DNA of 6,359 nt. Source: Verrucomicrobiota bacterium (GTDB lineage: Bacteria > Verrucomicrobiota > Verrucomicrobiia > Chthoniobacterales > UBA10450). The notes under the pieces are model-generated. The model saw nothing but the letters and a program-made list of their open reading frames with translations, was not told the DNA's origin and ran no database searches. The stretch is taken from NCBI GenBank assembly GCA_003219225.1, contig QHPZ01000025.1:1-6359 (forward strand), in the 5' to 3' direction. Below are positions 4,733 through 6,359 of the stretch, one piece after another; position 1 is the first letter of the stretch, and every line of letters starts with the position of its first letter. A program made the position numbers and the translations under genes.

Positions 4733-6148
4733 ATGGCTTTCGATCTGAAGGAGATTATCGCCGCGCGGCTCGGCGAGAATTACCAGCTGCACGAGCGGCA
4801 CGTGAACCGCACGCTTGTTCAGGCGCAGCGCGTCATCGGCTTCGACAAGGTCTATGCCCGCGCCGAGGGCGCATACCTCTACGACATGGATAACCAGCCG
4901 TATCTCGATTTTCTGAGCGGCTACAGCGTCTTCAATATCGGGCGCAATCATCCGGTCGTGAAACAGGCGATCCGCGACGTGCTCGATCTCGATTTGCCGA
5001 ACATGGTGCAGATGGATTGCTCGCTGCTCAGCGGTCTGCTCGCAGAAGCGTTGGTCAAACGCACCCCGCCGCATCTCGATGCGGTCTTCTTTTGCAACTC
5101 CGGCACCGAAGCGATGGAAGGCGCGCTCAAGTTCGCGCGCGCCGCGACTGGACGAACACGCGCCGTCTCGCTCGCGAGCGCCTTTCATGGCCTCAGCCTC
5201 GGCGCGCTTTCATTGATGGGCTGCGAGAGTTTCACCGAAGGTTTCGGCCCGTTGATGGAGGGTTTTGATGCCCGTGTCCCGCTCGATGATGTCGATGCTT
5301 TGGATCGACAACTACGCTCGCGCGACGTGGCTGGGTTCGTGATCGAGACGGTCCAAGGTAAAGGTTGCCAGACATCCAAGAGCGATTTCTTCCCGCGCGC
5401 GCAGGAGCTTTGCCGCAAATATGGGACGCTGCTGATTTCTGATGAAGTGCAGACCGGTCTCGGTCGGACCGGCAAGATGTTCGGGTTCCAGCACTGGAAT
5501 TTGGAGCCGGACATCATCACGCTGGCGAAAACGTTGAGTGGCGGTTACGTGCCATGCGGCGCGATCGTCACCCGGCGCGAAATCTACCAGAAAACTTTTT
5601 CGCGGATGGACCGCTGCGTCGTTCACTCGACCACGTTCGGCCGCAACAATCTGGCGATGGCCTGCGGACTCGCCGCGCTCGAAGTGATCGATCAGGAGAA
5701 TCTGGTCGAGCGCGCGGCGAAAATGGGCGCGCTGCTCATGGAAAAGATCGACAATCTGCGAGAAAAGCATTCCTTCATCAAAGAAGTCCGCGGCAAAGGC
5801 CTCATGATCGGGATCGAGTTTCACGAGCCGAGCGAGTTCAAGCTCAAGATGGCGTGGAAACTTCTGCACAAGATCGACAAGGTCCTCTTCGCTCAAATGA
5901 TCGTGACGCAGATGCTGAGCAAACATCGGATTCTCACCCAGGTAGCCGGGCACGCGATGGACGTGCTGAAGATTCTGCCGCCGCTCATCATCGGCGAAAA
6001 AGAAGTCGACCTGTTCGTGAACGCGCTCGACGACACGCTCACCGAGTGCCGCAAATTTCCCGGCCCGATGTGGGAGCTCGGCAACAATTTCGTCCGCGCC
6101 GCGCTCGGCTCGCGCAAGTCCGCCGACGCGCGCCCGGTTTCGGCTTGA
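4733..6148 (+). CDS. PLP-dependent class III aminotransferase
   Basis: A 471-residue cytosolic enzyme of the acetylornithine / 4-aminobutyrate aminotransferase class (fold type I), which moves an amino group from an omega-amine or amino acid to a keto acid. Visible landmarks: YLDFLSGYSVFNIGRNHP (57-74), the phosphate-binding loop NSGTEAMEGALKFARA (122-137), the cofactor-stacking AFHG (150-153), SDEVQTGLGRTG (236-247) with Asp237 for the pyridine nitrogen, and the Schiff-base Lys266 in LAKTLSGGYVPCG. STTFGRNN (299-306) holds the second phosphate contact. All catalytic residues are present and the length is normal. The ATG at 4733 is chosen because PLP-family sequence starts right there; AGGGAA about 10 nt upstream is a modest ribosome binding site. 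A TTG at 4697 in frame is an alternative start. The substrate cannot be decided from sequence, and the next gene's function is not visible. Confidence 0.93.
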   Translation: MAFDLKEIIAARLGENYQLHERHVNRTLVQAQRVIGFDKVYARAEGAYLYDMDNQPYLDFLSGYSVFNIGRNHPVVKQAIRDVLDLDLPNMVQMDCSLLSGLLAEALVKRTPPHLDAVFFCNSGTEAMEGALKFARAATGRTRAVSLASAFHGLSLGALSLMGCESFTEGFGPLMEGFDARVPLDDVDALDRQLRSRDVAGFVIETVQGKGCQTSKSDFFPRAQELCRKYGTLLISDEVQTGLGRTGKMFGFQHWNLEPDIITLAKTLSGGYVPCGAIVTRREIYQKTFSRMDRCVVHSTTFGRNNLAMACGLAALEVIDQENLVERAAKMGALLMEKIDNLREKHSFIKEVRGKGLMIGIEFHEPSEFKLKMAWKLLHKIDKVLFAQMIVTQMLSKHRILTQVAGHAMDVLKILPPLIIGEKEVDLFVNALDDTLTECRKFPGPMWELGNNFVRAALGSRKSADARPVSA

Positions 6149-6176
6149 GCGGTGGCGCTCTTGGCGAAGCTCGGCT

Positions 6177-6190
6177 CACGCCGCGGCGTG
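6177..6190. repeat. Perfect 14-bp palindrome after the aminotransferase
   Basis: CACGCCGCGGCGTG reads identically on both strands, 28 nt after the stop codon. There is no T-run after it, so a terminator role is doubtful. Confidence 0.4.
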
Positions 6191-6214
6191 CAGTTTCCGC
6201 TTAAGGTCAAATAG

Positions 6215-6241
6215 CGCGACGGTCATAGACCGCCGCTACAG
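6215..6241. repeat. REP-like half element, same family as the palindrome in purL
   Basis: The sequence holds CGGTC-ATA-GACCG (6220-6232), a 5-bp hairpin, followed by CCGCTACAG. The palindrome at 46-97 has the same plan: GGTC-nnn-GACC and then GGCTACAG. It lies in the 160-bp gap between the aminotransferase and the next gene. Confidence 0.65.
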
Positions 6242-6308
6242 CAGCGGATTTTCGATTGTCGATCTTGCGCTCGGGCGTACGTTCCTGAAGCGAATGGAGG
6301 AAGCACAG

Positions 6309-6359
6309 ATGAGCACTGCTGTTATTGAAGAGAAGAAGGTCGGGCTGAATCAGCTCGAG
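6309..6359 (+). CDS. Start of an unidentified gene, cut by the window edge
   Basis: The ATG at 6309 opens a frame of 17 codons (MSTAVIEEKKVGLNQLE) to the right edge. GGAGG at 6296-6300 is a strong ribosome binding site with 8-nt spacing. I do not recognise the protein from so short a stretch. It has the same strand as the aminotransferase but is separated by 160 bp containing a repeat, so shared transcription is possible but not shown. Confidence 0.7.
   Translation, partial: MSTAVIEEKKVGLNQLE

Noticed and set aside
4608..4893. Arg-rich extension of the membrane protein frame
   Set aside because: It covers the inverted repeat and the first 53 codons of the aminotransferase in another frame, with composition typical of out-of-frame reading.
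1..6359. CRISPR array, tRNA or rRNA genes
   Set aside because: No regularly spaced repeats and no cloverleaf or rRNA-like sequence seen on either strand.

Overview
The window is a GC-rich bacterial chromosome segment (about 6.4 kb). It carries a partial purL, a small P-loop kinase gene, a truncated second purL start, two tandem secreted Thr-rich proteins, a small membrane-anchored protein with an apparent frameshift, a class III aminotransferase and the first 17 codons of another gene. PurL is the stand-alone bacterial large-subunit type. Together with the dense palindromic repeats of several families, this looks to me like a soil-type Verrucomicrobiota genome (Chthoniobacterales-like). That placement is an inference from remembered sequence character, not a search result.

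Layout. Positions 1-1970 (minus) hold the N-terminal ~656 codons of purL, running off the left edge with no stop codon. Three different palindromic elements lie inside this reading frame (46-97, 628-695, about 1440-1540), and all leave it open. Positions 1971-2183 are the purL leader plus an intergenic stretch with a small hairpin and one copy of an imperfect direct repeat. A P-loop kinase-like gene (2184-2948, plus) follows. Its recognisable part ends where the second copy of that direct repeat begins. At 2930-3106 (minus) there is a second, truncated purL beginning with its own start codon and leader. Its central 70 nt match the intact gene at all but 2 positions, while its first ~23 codons are clearly diverged.

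From 3217 to 4013 (plus) lie two tandem paralogous genes for small exported proteins: signal peptide, Thr-rich linker, then a beta-rich domain. A good intrinsic terminator follows (4073-4104). A small membrane-anchored protein (from 4135) reads naturally only if the frame is shifted near 4530-4557, ending at the TAA at 4605-4607. An 87-bp cruciform-like element (4608-4694) separates it from a 471-residue PLP-dependent class III aminotransferase (4733-6148). The last gap contains a repeat of the same family as the one inside purL, then a well-formed ribosome binding site and a gene start at 6309.

The genes do not form one obvious pathway. The most notable features are architectural: purL that has absorbed three repeat families as protein sequence, and a kinase gene nested in direct repeats between an intact and a broken purL 5' end, which suggests insertion or recombination at the start of purL. 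No integrase, transposase, RNA gene or CRISPR array is visible.
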